From Dugong dugon (taxonomy: Eukaryota; Chordata; Mammalia; Sirenia; Dugongidae): a stretch of 64,000 bases of DNA. A model generated the notes under the pieces. That model saw nothing but the letters and a program-made list of their open reading frames with translations. It was not told the origin of the DNA and ran no database searches. The position numbers and the translations under genes are program-made. Positions within the stretch are counted from its first letter, which is position 1, and the number at the start of each line of letters is the position of its first letter. The stretch lies in assembly GCA_030035585.1 (NCBI GenBank), contig CM057476.1, positions 149,001-213,000 on the forward strand, in the 5' to 3' direction. Shown one piece after another: positions 61,321-64,000 of this stretch.

Positions 61321-62390
61321 AACAGTCCTATGAGTGTATTTATTGGCCTGAAAATATGTTCATATGTAGTGTAAATGCCAGTTCAAAATTTTAAAAAGAC
61401 CATAAGATCACATTTTGTAATAATGTCAGTGGTTTCTCTCAGCCTATGAGATGTTCTCATTTCCTATTTGCCATGTTACATTCATACACCCACAGTCTCT
61501 TCCTTCCTCACTTACAGTCTCCCAGACCACCCACCCTTGCTACCAAAAAAATCAAGTAGAGATTCTTCAGACATTCCAGAATGAGGTGCTATGGAAGCTT
61601 ATGTAAGACAAGAGCTCTGGAATTCATTGGTAGGCCTGTTACAGACCATAGAAGTTTATACTCCATGCACACACATGCAGTTCTGTGTTTGGGTTTTGCC
61701 CCCTTTCTCTTAGTCCCACAGCATGCAAGGCAAGGCCAGAGGGCTCTAATCCTCCCGTCCAAGCACAGGAAGGGGCATCTGTGTCATTTCAGGTTGACGA
61801 GTTGACAGGGCCTTCAGTGGCAAAGCAAAATTTCAACATATGCATTCAGGCTCCAGAAACACTTCTCATCCTATTGTCCGCTTCTTATTATAAGAGTCTT
61901 TAGTAGGCACTTTTATTTCAATATCTCCTTTAATACTTATATTCTACACGGTCCCTATTTCCATCATCATTTAAAAAAATAAACAACCAAGCCCAGAAGA
62001 GTGAGTGACTTGCTTAAAATCACATAGCTGGCAAATGAAAAAGCTCAGCTTGAACTTTGTTTTATTCCTTGTCTCATTTTTTTCTGCTTTGCCTGAAACA
62101 TGTTTTACTGCCAAGTACCTAAGTATTCTGTACCATGGGGTCTTGTCTTGAGGAAATATTTGCAGAACTACTGAGTAAATCTCAGAGGTGATCATGGAAT
62201 TAACAGAGTTTTGGTGTTTCCACAGAGCAATTGGGTTAAATGCTGCTTTTAGTGCTGTAGGTTCCTTCTGCCTACTCCAGTATTTTGGGTCCTTGTTAGC
62301 TCTGTTTAGAATCTATAGAAGACCTAGTCTGGGCTTTAAATGAAAGTGTTTCTATTTAAAAAAGGAGATTTAGGAGGATGCCTTAACTAA
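61321..62390. other. Intronic or 5'-UTR sequence of the fourth KZFP
   Basis: A strong pyrimidine tract ending CTTCCTCACTTACAG (about 61516) could be an acceptor. A MIR-like tail (GACTTGCTTAAAATCACATA) is near 62010. Nothing else recognised. Confidence 0.4.
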
Positions 62391-62394
62391 AGAG

Positions 62395-62619
62395 AACTTG
62401 CGACTGATTCAACAGATTCCAGCTCCCAGGAACTAACTGGCTCATTTGATATAAAGAGGAGGAGATCCCAGGACCAAGGACTCATCCTTGGTGAAGAAAG
62501 TCCTGACCTTAGACCTCCAACCTGGGCATTAGCACAGAGTCCAGAAGACTCACAGCATAAAGCAGAGCCTAGAGTTGCTGGCCATTTCCCAAGAACAGCA
62601 GAAAATGACCAAGTCCCAG
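62395..62619 (+). CDS. Start-codon exon of an unidentified KRAB-ZNF gene (partial)
   Basis: ATG at 62605 gives MTKSQ, then donor GTGAGT at 62620. The preceding 5' UTR aligns with ZNF605 exon 2 (CAGGACCA, AGAGTCCAGAAG, ACAGCAGAAAATGA), and MTKSQ parallels MIKSQ. The KRAB and finger exons must lie past 64000. The 5' exon boundary is not defined. Promoter, intron repeat and start exon all resemble ZNF605, so a ZNF605-related paralogue is likely; whether it is intact cannot be judged here. Confidence 0.7.
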
Positions 62620-62629
62620 GTGAGTTTTT

Positions 62630-63775
62630 TTTTAAACAACAAATAATTTTTTTACTGTGGTAAATACATAGGGAACAAAACATTAGCTGTTTCAATGACA
62701 TGTACAGTTCAGTGACATTAAACAGGTTCATCATGATGTTCAACCCCAGGCTGAGGTATGTTTTATTTATTCCTCACTTGAAGTTCCCTACAATTCACTC
62801 GTTTAAAGTGGATAATTTAATGTTTTTTAGTAAGTTTACAAGATGGTACAACTATCACTGCAGTCTAATTTTACAGTATTTTCATCCCCCAAAAAACAAA
62901 CCCTCTACTCATTAGCATGTACCCCCCCTTCCGTCCCCTACATTTTTACCTCCAACTCTAGGCAACCACTAATATACTTTCTGTCTCTATGGATTTGCCA
63001 TTCTACATATTTCATATAAGTAAAATCAGGTGTGGTCTTTTGTGACTGGTTTCTTTCATATAGCATGATATTTTCAAGGTTCATCCATACTGAAGCATGT
63101 ATCAGTACTTTATTCTTTTTTATTGTGGAATAATATTCCATTGTGTGGATATACTACATTTTATTTATGCATTCATTAGTTGCTAGACATTAGATTGTTT
63201 CCATATTTTGGCTATTATGGGTAATACTACTATGAACATTCGTGTATATGTTTTCTATTCTCTTGGATATTTACCTAGGAGTGTAATTGCTGGGTCATAT
63301 GGTACCTATATTTAACATTTTGAGGAACAGCCAAACTGCTAAAGCTGCTGCACCATTTTACATTCCCCAACAATATGTGAAAGTTGCAATTTCTGCAAAT
63401 TCTTACCAACACTTGTTATTGCCTGTCTTTTTTATAACCATTCTAATGGGTATGAAGTGATATCTCATTGTGGTTTTGATTTACATTTCCCTCAAGGCCC
63501 TGGTGGCACAGTGGTTAAAGCATTGGACTGTTAACCAAAAGGTCAGTGGCTCGAAACCACCAGCAGCTCTGTGGGATAAAGATGTGGCAGTCTGCTTCCG
63601 TAGAGATTTACAGCCTTGGAAACCCTCAGAGGTTGCTATGAGTCGGAATTGACTTGACAGCAGTGGGTAATGACTAATGACGTTGAGCATCCTTTCATGT
63701 GCTCATGGGCCATTCATATGTATTTGCAGAAATGTCTATTCAGATACTTTCCCCATTCTTTTTCTCTAAATTTTA
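62630..63775 (-). repeat. L1 fragment, minus orientation, split by an AfroSINE
   Basis: Common L1M text: CAACTCTAGGCAACCACTAA, TTTTATTGTGGAATAATATTCC (22 bp), GAGTGTAATTGCTGGGTCAT, then after the SINE TAATGACTAATGACGTTGAG. Co-linear across the SINE. Confidence 0.85.
63494..63668 (+). repeat. AfroSINE inserted in L1, plus orientation
   Basis: GGCCCTGGTGGCACAGTGGT through GTGGCAGTCTGCTTCCGTAG to CGGAATTGACTTGACAGCAG. Confidence 0.95.
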
Positions 63776-64000
63776 TTTTTTTTGTTGTTATTAAAAATAT
63801 ACACAGCAAAACATACAATAATCAACAGTTTCTACGCATACAATTTAGTGACAGTAATTACATTCTTCAAATTGTGCAACCATTCTCACCCTCCTTTTCT
63901 GAGTTGTTCCTCTGCCATTAACATAAATTCACTGCCCCCTAATACTCCTATCTAATCTTTGGAGTTGCTGTTGTCAATTTGATACTATATAGATAATTCT
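63776..64000 (-). repeat. Second copy of the unnamed retroposed family
   Basis: Reverse complement aligns with 8660-8832 and ends in an A-rich tail. Truncated by the window edge. Confidence 0.5.

Overview
This is vertebrate nuclear DNA, almost certainly from an afrotherian mammal and most likely an elephant or close relative. About 19 copies of a tRNA-headed SINE with the AfroSINE consensus are present, with afrotherian-type RTE and L1 LINEs, together with the pan-mammalian repeats MIR, L2 and MER5A. Genes are split by GT-AG introns. There are no operons and no CRISPR arrays, and no bacterial or viral genome. Identifications rest on reading the sequence and on remembered family sequences; no database was searched.

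The window is a KRAB zinc-finger (KZFP) cluster. (1) ZNF26 lies on the minus strand at 3741-19579. It is intact: exon 1 carries the start codon inside a CpG island, and KRAB-A, KRAB-B and a 13-finger terminal exon follow. (2) A KZFP pseudogene on the minus strand (about 27876-28583) keeps a splice acceptor, a spacer and decayed fingers, and is cut off by an RTE insertion. (3) ZNF605 lies on the plus strand (coding 35524-45226, promoter about 32.45-32.9 kb). It is intact, with KRAB-A, KRAB-B and 17 fingers, and is followed by decayed fingers beyond the stop. (4) The 5' end of another plus-strand KZFP is present: promoter about 58.6-59.4 kb and a start-codon exon ending at 62619. Its KRAB and finger exons lie beyond the window. 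Divergent ZNF605 and ZNF26 match what I remember of human 12q24.33, seen here in reverse. I do not recall a human KZFP at the position of gene 4, so it may be a lineage-specific or humanly lost paralogue of ZNF605.

Layout: 1-3740, ZNF26 3' side; 3741-19579, ZNF26; 19540-20350, its CpG promoter; 20.5-31.7 kb, mostly nested LINEs and LTRs around the pseudogene; 31.86-32.9 kb, two CpG promoters facing away from each other; 32.9-34.0 kb, G-rich degenerate repeat in ZNF605 intron 1; 35-45 kb, ZNF605; 45.2-58.6 kb, vestigial fingers, LINE and LTR remnants and an inverted repeat; 58.6-64 kb, the promoter, G-rich intron and start exon of the fourth gene.

KZFPs as a family bind DNA through C2H2 fingers and recruit TRIM28 (KAP1) through KRAB, usually to silence transposable elements. 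The window therefore holds likely repressors embedded in dense transposon debris. The promoters share ZNF143/THAP11-type (SBS) motifs, and motif orientation predicts gene direction at all four.
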